DNA of 64,000 bases, taken from assembly GCF_005771405.1 (NCBI RefSeq), contig NZ_VAUA01000002.1, positions 310,001 to 374,000 on the forward strand, in the 5' to 3' direction. The translations under genes were made by a program, and so were the position numbers. Positions 54,183 through 62,379 of this stretch are shown here, piece after piece. The notes below the pieces were generated by a model, which was given only the letters and a program-made list of their open reading frames with translations, was not told the origin of the DNA and did not search any database. The DNA is from Parasedimentitalea maritima. Lineage in GTDB: Bacteria > Pseudomonadota > Alphaproteobacteria > Rhodobacterales > Rhodobacteraceae. The number at the start of each line of letters is the position of its first letter. The first letter of the stretch is position 1.

Positions 54183-55661
54183 TCATGGGAGCACCGCCGT
54201 CGGATTAAGCTGTGACATCAGATGGTCCAGCGAGGGTTGCAGGATTGTCAAAAATGGCTTGGGATACAGGCCAAACCACACAACAAACAAAAGCAAAGGT
54301 GCTGCACAGGCCAGTTCGCGGCGGCCCAGATCCCAGATAAACACGTCCCCCGGCGTCTTCACCTCACCCAGCAACATCTGGCGATACACCCCCAAAAGGT
54401 AGGCTGCACCAACCAAGGCGCCCAGCACCCCGGCAGCCCCGGCCCAACCGCTGACCCCAAAAGCCGCAGCCAACACCAGTAGCTCACCAATAAATCCGTT
54501 CAGTCCGGGTAGTGCCATCGAGGCCAGCAAAAAGGCCGCAAACAGGATACCAAACAACGGCACCACCTTAATCAATCCACCGTAAGCTGCGATGTCTCGT
54601 GAATGTGTGCGCTCGTAGATTATACCAACGAACAAGAACAGCGCCCCGGTGGTGATACCGTGGTTGAACATCTGGATCACTGCACCTGACATGCCGTTGG
54701 CATCAAATGTAAATAGACCCAGGGTGATGAACCCCATGTGACTGACACTGGAATAGGCGATCAGTTTCTTAATGTCGCTCTGCGCCAAGGCAAGAAAGCC
54801 GCCATAGACAATAGCTACGGCGGACAGGGCAATCATCATCGGGGCGAAATACTGCGAGGCGTCCGGCAGCATTGGCAGTGAAAAACGCAGAAAGCCATAG
54901 GCGCCCATCTTGAGCAGCACACCGGCAAGAATGATACTGCCCGCAGTGGGGGCCTGCACATGGGCATCCGGCAACCAAGTATGCACCGGCACCATCGGAA
55001 TCTTGACGGCAAAGGCGACAAGGAAGGCAAGGAACACCCAAATTTGTAGGGGGAACGGGTATTGTACCTCCATCAGGGCCAGCACATCAAAGGTTTGCCC
55101 GCCACCGAAGTAAAGCAGCAGGATACCAATCAGGAACAGCAGGCTTCCTGCTAACGTGTAGAGGAAGAACTTGAACGCGGCGTAGACACGCTTGGCTCCG
55201 CCCCAGATACCGATGATCAGATACATCGGCACCAGCATGGCCTCCCACAGAATGTAGAACAGGATCATGTCTAGCGCGCAGAACACACCGATCATCAGGC
55301 TTTGCATCGCCAGTAAGCAGGTCATGAACTCTTTCACCCGGGTGGAAATCGACCACCAAGACGCCAAAACGCAAATCCATCCCAGCAGACTGGTCAGCAC
55401 CACAAACCAAACGCTGATACCATCAATCCCCAATCGATAGCTGATACCCAAAGACGGCACCCAAACCCTGTGTTCACCAAACTGCATCGCAGCCGTGTTG
55501 GGATCAAAATTGAGCAAAACCCAAAGCGCTAACAAGAAGTCAGCAAACAGCACCAGCAAAGAAAACCAGCGTACAATCGGGTCTTTGCGCAGAAAGGGTG
55601 TTAGCACTGCCCCAACAGCCGGTAGCAAAATCAGAATGCTGAGAACCGGCAAGTCTGTCAT
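54183..55661 (-). CDS. nuoM: NADH-quinone oxidoreductase subunit M
   Basis: NuoM, a proton-translocating antiporter-like subunit. The 492-residue protein shows the helix 5 Glu in YILWEAMLVPMYLIIG, the helix 7 Lys in AFAVKIPMVPVHTWLPDAH and LLKMGAYGFLRF. The start at 55661 overlaps the preceding subunit by ATGA. This one is a canonical NuoM. Confidence 0.93.
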   Translation of the reverse strand: MTDLPVLSILILLPAVGAVLTPFLRKDPIVRWFSLLVLFADFLLALWVLLNFDPNTAAMQFGEHRVWVPSLGISYRLGIDGISVWFVVLTSLLGWICVLASWWSISTRVKEFMTCLLAMQSLMIGVFCALDMILFYILWEAMLVPMYLIIGIWGGAKRVYAAFKFFLYTLAGSLLFLIGILLLYFGGGQTFDVLALMEVQYPFPLQIWVFLAFLVAFAVKIPMVPVHTWLPDAHVQAPTAGSIILAGVLLKMGAYGFLRFSLPMLPDASQYFAPMMIALSAVAIVYGGFLALAQSDIKKLIAYSSVSHMGFITLGLFTFDANGMSGAVIQMFNHGITTGALFLFVGIIYERTHSRDIAAYGGLIKVVPLFGILFAAFLLASMALPGLNGFIGELLVLAAAFGVSGWAGAAGVLGALVGAAYLLGVYRQMLLGEVKTPGDVFIWDLGRRELACAAPLLLFVVWFGLYPKPFLTILQPSLDHLMSQLNPTAVLP

Positions 55662-57430
55662 GGCGCTGCCAGTGCTGCGATCAGCGGGAACACCAGCATC
55701 ACAATCAGCCCAACTATCATCACCAGCGCATAATGCGACACGACCCCGGTTTGAAACTGGCGCAACAGCAGGCCGCAACGCCAGGCCATTCTGGCAACCC
55801 CATTGACCGCAGCATCAACTAAGTGGGTGTCAACTTTTTGGCTCGCCCGTGACAACCTGTGCAACATGCGAAGACCTGCACCGTCACCCAGAGTAACCAC
55901 CATTTTCTCCCAGAGTAAAACCGGATGGTGGGCAAACCACATGAAGAGCGTTGCGCCACGCCGATACAGCCAATCGGTGTCCAAACTGATGGTTTTCTCG
56001 GGGTCCAGATACCTCAGACACAGAACAAAGGCTAACAGTGTGAACATCAGCAATCCCAGGCTCTGGGTTATGTGCGCGCCGCTGTAAGGGTGGTAATCCA
56101 CCGGATAAGGCAGCAGATCGTACAACAGCTGCGGAAACACGCCAATGCCAATGCAGAACAGCGCCGCCAGCCCCATTGCCAATAACATATTCACGGGCGG
56201 TTCAGACGGGCGCAAGCCGCAGTCTTTGCCAAAGAACATGTAATACGGCAGCTTTAGGCCAGTGTGCAAAAAGGTACCGGAGGACGCGACGGTCAATAAT
56301 AGGGTCACTGCCGCACGGTGATCCCCTGCGGCCGCCGATATGATCATGCTTTTGCTGACAAAGCCGCTGAACAGTGGAAAGGCCGAGATTGCCAACGCGC
56401 CAATCATATACAGCACCACCGTCATTGGCATAGTTCGGTACAAACCTCCCAGCTCGGTAAGCTTGCGCCGCCCCGTCGTCAGGATCACCGCCCCCACCCC
56501 CATGAACAACAATCCCTTGTAGAGGATATGGGCAAAGGCATGGGAGGCCGCGCCATTCAGCGCCATCTCGGTTCCCATGCCAACGGCAGCAACCATGTAA
56601 CCAACCTGACTGATAATGTGATAACCCAAAAGCCTGCGGCAGTCGTTTTCCAGCACCGCAAATACAACCCCGTATAGCGCCATGGCCACACCAAACCCGA
56701 TCAGCACCTCGGCACCTGGGTAATTGCGGATCAGCACGTATACGGCCGTTTTAGTGGTAAAGGCGCTAAGGAATACCGCTCCGGTCACCGTCGCTTCGGG
56801 ATATGCATCGGTGAGCCAGGCGCTTAATGGTGGCACAGCTGCATTCAACATGAAGGAAATCAGGATCAGGTTATAGGCCAGCCCGCCCTGTCCATGATCC
56901 AGCGGCCCCACCAGATAAGAGCCGGTCTGGACGCCGTGCAACACAATGCCACCGAACAACAGGACTCCTCCGGCGACATGCACCATGAGATAGCGGAAAC
57001 CGGCTGCGACAGCCTTGCGGTTGGCGGATGCAAAAATCAGATAGGCCGAGGCAAAGGCCATGACCTCCCATGCGACAAGTAGGGTGAACCAATCGCCAGC
57101 AAACACGACGCCAAAAGCACTGCCAATATACAAAAACGCCGAGACCCGTTGGCCAGTGTCATTGATATGCCAAGCGTAAATGTTGCCAATCACCGCCATG
57201 ATTGAAAACACCCAAGCGAACACCAGTGATAGCTTGTCAGCCTGAAACAGAACCAACTCTACGCCAATAAATTGGACCTGACCCTGGCTGCCGACGTCCA
57301 TTTGCAACATCCGTAGCAAAACCAGAAAAGGAACCAAAACCGACACGGTCTTTTGTCCTGTGTCGTGCAGCATCGGCAGCAAGGCTGCACCGAACACCAT
57401 GATCAATGCGGGGTGCAGCCACTCAGTCAT
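55658..57430 (-). CDS. MrpD-type antiporter-like subunit with NuoL-like C-terminus
   Basis: A 590-residue proton-antiporter membrane subunit. The core resembles MrpD/HyfB-type proteins (DAYPEATVTGAVFLSAFTTK, ASHAFAHILYKGLLFMGVGA, AISAFPLFSGFVSKSMI). The C-terminal part, DTHLVDAAVNGVARMAWRCG then QTGVVSHYALVMIVGLIVML, resembles the lateral helix and last membrane segment of NuoL. It may take the NuoL place. The helix-7 lysine is Asn here (LNAAVPPLSAWL). No separate classic nuoL was found in the operon. The start at 57430 overlaps the 84-residue gene. Confidence 0.8.
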   Translation of the reverse strand: MTEWLHPALIMVFGAALLPMLHDTGQKTVSVLVPFLVLLRMLQMDVGSQGQVQFIGVELVLFQADKLSLVFAWVFSIMAVIGNIYAWHINDTGQRVSAFLYIGSAFGVVFAGDWFTLLVAWEVMAFASAYLIFASANRKAVAAGFRYLMVHVAGGVLLFGGIVLHGVQTGSYLVGPLDHGQGGLAYNLILISFMLNAAVPPLSAWLTDAYPEATVTGAVFLSAFTTKTAVYVLIRNYPGAEVLIGFGVAMALYGVVFAVLENDCRRLLGYHIISQVGYMVAAVGMGTEMALNGAASHAFAHILYKGLLFMGVGAVILTTGRRKLTELGGLYRTMPMTVVLYMIGALAISAFPLFSGFVSKSMIISAAAGDHRAAVTLLLTVASSGTFLHTGLKLPYYMFFGKDCGLRPSEPPVNMLLAMGLAALFCIGIGVFPQLLYDLLPYPVDYHPYSGAHITQSLGLLMFTLLAFVLCLRYLDPEKTISLDTDWLYRRGATLFMWFAHHPVLLWEKMVVTLGDGAGLRMLHRLSRASQKVDTHLVDAAVNGVARMAWRCGLLLRQFQTGVVSHYALVMIVGLIVMLVFPLIAALAAP

Positions 57431-57677
57431 AGTAGTCCTCATCGCGCATGATGCCGCAACTGTGGCCGATGAACTTGCTGATAAAAATGATCGCAACGCA
57501 GCTGATAAATCCAAACGCGGCGCTCCACCCGGGGATGGCATCCCAGACATGTTCCACATGTGGTCTTGGCACTAAGACGTCGGCCAGCACTATGAGGAAC
57601 AGCACCAGCAGCAATAACCGCCACCGCAAACGCTTGTATCGATCATCGCCAAAGAAATTCACCAATCGTGCAATCAT
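57423..57677 (-). CDS. small conserved membrane protein of the nuo operon
   Basis: An 84-residue protein with two predicted membrane segments (about residues 17-36 and 51-70) and a charged C-terminus MRDEDYYD. The middle RPHVEHVWDAIPGWSAAFGF lies outside the membrane. It overlaps both antiporter-like neighbours. I recall similar small proteins in other expanded complex I or Mrp clusters, but no function is known. It is a candidate accessory or assembly subunit. Confidence 0.75.
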   Translation of the reverse strand: MIARLVNFFGDDRYKRLRWRLLLLVLFLIVLADVLVPRPHVEHVWDAIPGWSAAFGFISCVAIIFISKFIGHSCGIMRDEDYYD

Positions 57678-59170
57678 CCTAACCCCGCTCCGCGCATGAC
57701 CAACTGCGCCAACTCCACGAAAAATCCAGGGTTCAGACCCAGCGCCAATGATAAAATCGCAGTTATCAGCAAAGGCACCGCCACCATTGGAACTTCACGG
57801 ACGTCCTGCATTGCGACCAGCGTTTGGTCCTGTGGTGGCTTGGATTTCTCAAAAAATGCGGTGTAGGTCACCGGTAAGAAATAGGCCGCATTCAGCACCG
57901 CGCTGGCCAGAAGAACAGTCAGAAAAACCAATTCTCCAGCTTCAACCGAGCCCAGAACCAGATACCATTTACTAATGAACCCTCCACTGGGGGGGAGGCC
58001 GATCATACCAAGTGAGCCAATGAAAAACGCGCCCATCGTCCAGGGCAATTGCCGCCCGATGCCGGCCAGATCGCTGATGTTACGACGATGTGAGGCGCAG
58101 TAGATCGACCCGGCACAGAAAAACAGTGTGATCTTGGAAAATGCGTGTGCCGCGATATGGGTCACACCGCCCACGGCCGCCATCGGTGTCAACAAGACCG
58201 CGCCCAGTATGATGTACGATAGCTGACTGACCGTCGAATAAGCCAGCCGAGCCTTCAGGTCATCGCGGGTCAACGCATAGATCGAAGCCATCACAATGGT
58301 AAAAGACACCAGATATGCAGTGGCTATTGCCAACCCGAGGCTGCTCATCAAATCGACGCCCATGACGTAGAAAATCACCCGCAGCAGGCAGAATACCCCC
58401 ATTTTGACCACCGCCACTGCATGGAGCAGAGCACTAACAGGGGTTGGCGCAACCATCGCCGCTGGCAGCCAGGCGTGAAATGGCATAATTGCAGCCTTGG
58501 CAAAACCAAACAGGTAGCACAGGTACACCACTGACAGCAGCGCCCCTGAGGCATCAGTTCCGCCAAACACTCCCTGAGGCATAAAATCAAGTGTTCCGGC
58601 CAGATGATAGGTCAGCGCCAGTGCCGCCAGAAGCAGGGATTTGGACGCTCCTATCAAATAGACCACATAGCGACGACTGCCCGCCCAACTGGCACTGTCT
58701 TCTTTGTGGTAAACCAGCGGATAGGTGATCAGGCTAAGCAGCTCGTAAAAAATGACCAAAGTGAACAGATTAGCGGCAAAGGCACCGCCAACTGCCGCCG
58801 AAAGCGACACCGCAAAGGCGGCAAAAAAGCGGGTCTGCGCGTATTCGTTCTGGCTGCGCATATAACCAATTGAGTAAAGCGCCGCGAGGATCCACAGCAG
58901 GCTGGAAACGGTCGCAAACACCATCCCCAATGCATCGACCCGAAAGGCAAAATCGACCCCCGGCAGCACCTCGAACAATGTTAAATCATGGGTACCACCG
59001 TCCAAAACCAGTGGCGCCAGAGAGATCACGATCAGGAATTTCACTACAGCCGCGGCAACCGAAACTGCATCACGCAGGTTAGCCCGGTTGCGCAGACAAA
59101 GGATCAAAACAGCGGCCGTCAGGCTTACGGCAATGGCAAGGACAGGTCTGATGGACAGTAGAAATTCCAA
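57674..59170 (-). CDS. fourth antiporter-like (MrpD/HyfB-type) subunit of complex I
   Basis: A 498-residue proton-antiporter membrane subunit with about fourteen helices. Key charged residues are present: helix 5 Glu in IFYELLSLITYPLVYH, helix 7 Lys in FGFAKAAIMPFHAWLP and a further Lys in AVVKMGVFCLLR. It is an extra pumping-type subunit in addition to N, M and the 590-residue protein. It begins at TTG (59170) three bases after the nuoK stop; no ATG or GTG lies near. It overlaps the 84-residue gene. Confidence 0.85.
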   Translation of the reverse strand: MEFLLSIRPVLAIAVSLTAAVLILCLRNRANLRDAVSVAAAVVKFLIVISLAPLVLDGGTHDLTLFEVLPGVDFAFRVDALGMVFATVSSLLWILAALYSIGYMRSQNEYAQTRFFAAFAVSLSAAVGGAFAANLFTLVIFYELLSLITYPLVYHKEDSASWAGSRRYVVYLIGASKSLLLAALALTYHLAGTLDFMPQGVFGGTDASGALLSVVYLCYLFGFAKAAIMPFHAWLPAAMVAPTPVSALLHAVAVVKMGVFCLLRVIFYVMGVDLMSSLGLAIATAYLVSFTIVMASIYALTRDDLKARLAYSTVSQLSYIILGAVLLTPMAAVGGVTHIAAHAFSKITLFFCAGSIYCASHRRNISDLAGIGRQLPWTMGAFFIGSLGMIGLPPSGGFISKWYLVLGSVEAGELVFLTVLLASAVLNAAYFLPVTYTAFFEKSKPPQDQTLVAMQDVREVPMVAVPLLITAILSLALGLNPGFFVELAQLVMRGAGLG

Positions 59171-59173
59171 AAC

Positions 59174-59476
59174 TCAACCTTTCAAGACGGTTAACTCATC
59201 CACTTCCAACGTGTTCTTGTTGCGCAGCAGTGCAACCAAAATGCCCAGGGCCACAGCAACCTCGGCAGCGGTGATTGCGATCACAAAAATGGCGATTATC
59301 TGGCCGCGCAAATCTTGCAGAACATGGCCAAAAGCCAGAAGGTTTATGGTGACACTGTTCAGCATGAGTTCCAGTGACATCAGTACAATCAGTACATTGC
59401 GCCGCAGCAAAACCCCGGCTCCGCCAATAACAAACAGCGTGGCGGCAAGTATCAGATACCAGGCTGTTGGGATCAT
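59174..59476 (-). CDS. nuoK: NADH-quinone oxidoreductase subunit K
   Basis: NuoK is a three-helix membrane subunit with conserved glutamates in the proton channel. The 100-residue protein shows [17 protein letters not shown] and [16 protein letters not shown], the two essential Glu regions. It overlaps nuoJ by four bases. Confidence 0.95.
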   Translation of the reverse strand: MIPTAWYLILAATLFVIGGAGVLLRRNVLIVLMSLELMLNSVTINLLAFGHVLQDLRGQIIAIFVIAITAAEVAVALGILVALLRNKNTLEVDELTVLKG

Positions 59477-60024
59477 CTGCGAACCTCGCCGTGATTTTTT
59501 CGAGATCGAACAGGTGTTACGTCAGCCTCCGACCTGGCCAACACCACCGCACCGATCAAGGCCACCAGAAGGATTACCGAGGCAACTTCAAACGGCAGCA
59601 GGAAATCCTGAAACAGTAAAAGACTAAGCTCCTCCACTGATGGCTGAGTGGTAATCGTCTGCCCCGGCCCCATTGCGGCATGCAATTTGGTGCTCTGGGT
59701 CAGTAAGACAATCAGTTCGCCCGAGAGGATAACAAGAACGACGACACCGGGCAGAAGCGCGTGTTTCAAGTACCTCCTTTTGGATTCCTTTCGGACATCC
59801 AGCATCATAATGACGAATAAAAACAGCACCATCACGGCGCCGACATATACAAAGATTTGGATCACGGCCAGGAAGGGCGCACCCAAAAGGACGTAAAGGG
59901 CAGCGATTTGAACCAGGCAGGCGACAAGTGCCAAGGCGCTATGTACCGGATTGCGTGCGACAATCACCAGCAGCGCCGATGCAGTTGCAACTCCCGACAA
60001 CAGCAAAAAAAACTCTCGCTCCAT
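59473..60024 (-). CDS. nuoJ: NADH-quinone oxidoreductase subunit J
   Basis: NuoJ is a five-helix membrane subunit. The 183-residue protein shows [20 protein letters not shown] and [20 protein letters not shown], the NuoJ signature with the flexible helix 3. The start at 60024 has AGAGG upstream. A 61-base gap separates it from the CBS gene. Confidence 0.93.
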   Translation of the reverse strand: MEREFFLLLSGVATASALLVIVARNPVHSALALVACLVQIAALYVLLGAPFLAVIQIFVYVGAVMVLFLFVIMMLDVRKESKRRYLKHALLPGVVVLVILSGELIVLLTQSTKLHAAMGPGQTITTQPSVEELSLLLFQDFLLPFEVASVILLVALIGAVVLARSEADVTPVRSRKNHGEVRR

Positions 60025-60085
60025 CTTTGACCTCTTATTCCTAACTCCCGTTTCTCCAACCACAAACAGGCTGATCATCTCTGCA

Positions 60086-60529
60086 TCAAACGCTGTAGCC
60101 AGTGCCGTCGATGTACTTCAGCAGCTCTTCTTCTTCGCGCATGATTTCATCCAGCCGATGTTTGACCACATCGCCAATACTGATCACCCCACACAGCCCG
60201 TCGTCATCACAAACCAGCATGTGGCGATTCCGCTTTTCGGTCATTAAAGCCATGATCCGGATCAGGTTGTCGTCTGGTGAACAGGTGCCCACGTTGGGTG
60301 TCATCACCTCGCGGATCGCGGCTTGGCGCCCTCCACCATCCGGGATCGCCATTGCTTTGCAGATCTCGCGCTCTGAAACGCCTCCCAACGCTTTTCCGGC
60401 AGGATCCAGTACCACCGCAAAACCAATCTTCTTGGCGTCAAACAACTGAAGGGCCGTCAAGACGCTGTCGTCTGGCGCGACCGAAAAGGTCTCGGATCCT
60501 TTGTGGCGTAATACTGTGCTGACATACAT
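60086..60529 (-). CDS. CBS-domain pair protein within the nuo operon
   Basis: A 147-residue cytosolic protein made of two CBS domains: ETFSVAPDDSVLTALQLF, KIGFAVVLDPAGKALGGVSE, then VGTCSPDDNLIRIMALMTEK and RHMLVCDDDGLCGVISIGDV. CBS pairs bind adenylates (AMP, ATP) or NAD(H) and act as energy sensors. It lies between nuoI and nuoJ, which is unusual; a link between nucleotide state and complex I is inferred. The ATG at 60529 is used; a more distant start at 60559 is possible. Confidence 0.8.
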   Translation of the reverse strand: MYVSTVLRHKGSETFSVAPDDSVLTALQLFDAKKIGFAVVLDPAGKALGGVSEREICKAMAIPDGGGRQAAIREVMTPNVGTCSPDDNLIRIMALMTEKRNRHMLVCDDDGLCGVISIGDVVKHRLDEIMREEEELLKYIDGTGYSV

Positions 60530-60589
60530 TTTTTTCGCCCTTTCTTGGTTTGATCCCACTGCGGTAGTGGCGCCGCCTTCATATATTGG

Positions 60590-61168
60590 TTACCGCTCTC
60601 TTCGGATACGCGACCACCAATCCAGCCCGGCATCCTTGGGGCCAGTTTGAGTGACTGACCTCAGACCACTGTTGCGATCCAGTTTCGCGGGGCGCACCAC
60701 GCCCCCATTCCCAGCTTTTCCAGGTGCCTTGACCAGATCTTCGAGATGGACCACCAGGGTTCCTCGATGGTGGGTCGCAACTTCGTATTCCTGACCTAAC
60801 TTGATCGCATCCGCAGGACAGGCATCCTCACACAACCCGCAATACAGACAGCGTGCCAAATTGATGTCGAACACTTTGGGGCGGCGGTCGCCCTTTTCAT
60901 TCTCAAAGGGAATAACAGTGATGCAATCGCAGGGGCAGATTTGCGAGCACAATTCACAGGCGACACAATTCACCTCACCCTCATCATTTGTCTTGATGAA
61001 ATGATGGCCGCGATGGCGTTGATATGGCACCCACTTTTCATAATCTGGGTAGTGGTGGGTCACAGTTTTTGAAACCATATACCCCAGCGTCAAACGTAAC
61101 CCGGCCAGTAGATCAACCAGAAGGACCCTGCCGATCCAGTTGCTCCGTTTTACCCCTGTCCTTGCCAT
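60590..61168 (-). CDS. nuoI: NADH-quinone oxidoreductase subunit I
   Basis: NuoI carries two 4Fe-4S clusters linking NuoG to NuoB. The 192-residue protein has CVACELCSQICPCDC and CLYCGLCEDACPADA. The N-terminus forms the usual amphipathic region, and the C-terminal tail of about 40 residues is longer than in minimal NuoI. It lies 17 bases after nuoH. Confidence 0.95.
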   Translation of the reverse strand: MARTGVKRSNWIGRVLLVDLLAGLRLTLGYMVSKTVTHHYPDYEKWVPYQRHRGHHFIKTNDEGEVNCVACELCSQICPCDCITVIPFENEKGDRRPKVFDINLARCLYCGLCEDACPADAIKLGQEYEVATHHRGTLVVHLEDLVKAPGKAGNGGVVRPAKLDRNSGLRSVTQTGPKDAGLDWWSRIRRER

Positions 61169-61185
61169 GACGACTCACTCGCTAT

Positions 61186-62172
61186 TCACAACATCACATA
61201 TCCGCTCACCAGAATATTCAGCAATGAGAGCGGTAGTAGTAACTTCCAGCCGATGGTCATCAGCTGATCATAACGGTAGCGCGGAAACGTGAAACGCAAC
61301 CACATAAACACCCAGATGAAGAATCCGACCTTCAAAAGCAGCCAGAACGTGGCGGGCAAAAATGCCGGACCACCCAGCCAACCGCCAAAAAACAGCAGCA
61401 CGTTCAGAAAAGCCAGAACCACCACAACAAGGTACTCTGCAAGCATAAAGAGCGAAAATCGAATGCCACTGTATTCCGTGTGGTAGCCTGCGCCGAGATC
61501 ACCCTCGGCTTCGGGCAGATCAAACGGAATACGTTGTGCCTCGGCCAGACCTGAAACAAAAAAAACAAAAAAACCAATTGGCTGCACCACAACATTCCAC
61601 AAACCTTGCTGCGAGGACACAATTTGGGACAGCTGCATCGATCCCGCGAGCATCACCACGCCTATGACGGAAAAACCCATAGGGATCTCGTAGGAAATCA
61701 TCTGAGCAATAGAACGCAAACTGCCAAGAACTGCGTATTTACTGTTCGAGGCCCAACCCGCCAAAATTGTGCCAAACACTCCTATTCCCGACACTGCCAG
61801 AATAAACAGCAATCCAACGTTCAGATCTGATATCGACAACGCAATTTCGGTGCCAAACATCTGAATGGGGTCGCCAATAGGGATTGCAACAAAGACCAGA
61901 AAGGGCGGCACCAGTGCCACCACCGGGGCGATCGAAAACAGCATCCGGTCAGCCTCGGCTGGGATATGATCTTCTTTGGTCAGCAGTTTGATGGCATCGG
62001 CCAGCGGTTGCAGTAACCCGTGCCACCCCACGCGCATCGGACCTGGTCGCTGCTGGATATGTGCAGCTATTTTACGCTCCAGCCAAGTCAAAGGGAGTGG
62101 CAGCAATAAAAGAACGCCTACGACAATAGCCATTTTAATTAACACAGGCACTAGGCTAAGGACGTTTTCCAT
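61186..62172 (-). CDS. nuoH: NADH-quinone oxidoreductase subunit H
   Basis: NuoH is the eight-helix quinone-pocket membrane subunit. The 328-residue protein shows ERKIAAHIQQRPGPMRVG, LLQPLADAIKLLTKEDHIP and PFDLPEAEGDLGAGYHTEYS, the conserved charged loop. It is the first gene of the operon as seen here. The promoter must lie in the 207 bases between it and the histidine kinase gene; none was clear. Confidence 0.95.
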   Translation of the reverse strand: MENVLSLVPVLIKMAIVVGVLLLLPLPLTWLERKIAAHIQQRPGPMRVGWHGLLQPLADAIKLLTKEDHIPAEADRMLFSIAPVVALVPPFLVFVAIPIGDPIQMFGTEIALSISDLNVGLLFILAVSGIGVFGTILAGWASNSKYAVLGSLRSIAQMISYEIPMGFSVIGVVMLAGSMQLSQIVSSQQGLWNVVVQPIGFFVFFVSGLAEAQRIPFDLPEAEGDLGAGYHTEYSGIRFSLFMLAEYLVVVVLAFLNVLLFFGGWLGGPAFLPATFWLLLKVGFFIWVFMWLRFTFPRYRYDQLMTIGWKLLLPLSLLNILVSGYVML

Positions 62173-62379
62173 GTTGGCGAGCCTCCACAGTAGCCGTTGT
62201 TTATGGCTGCCGGGTTGCTCGGTTTTTACATACGCCTGCAGCTTAACTTAATCAGATGGCGCAACCGGAAGAAATTGCCGCAAAAAAACACCGCCAACGG
62301 AGATTTTCTGTAAACGCAGGCTCAGTTTTTCAACCTTTTTTAACAGGATACCGGATCGACGCTTCGTCACATTGGACGG

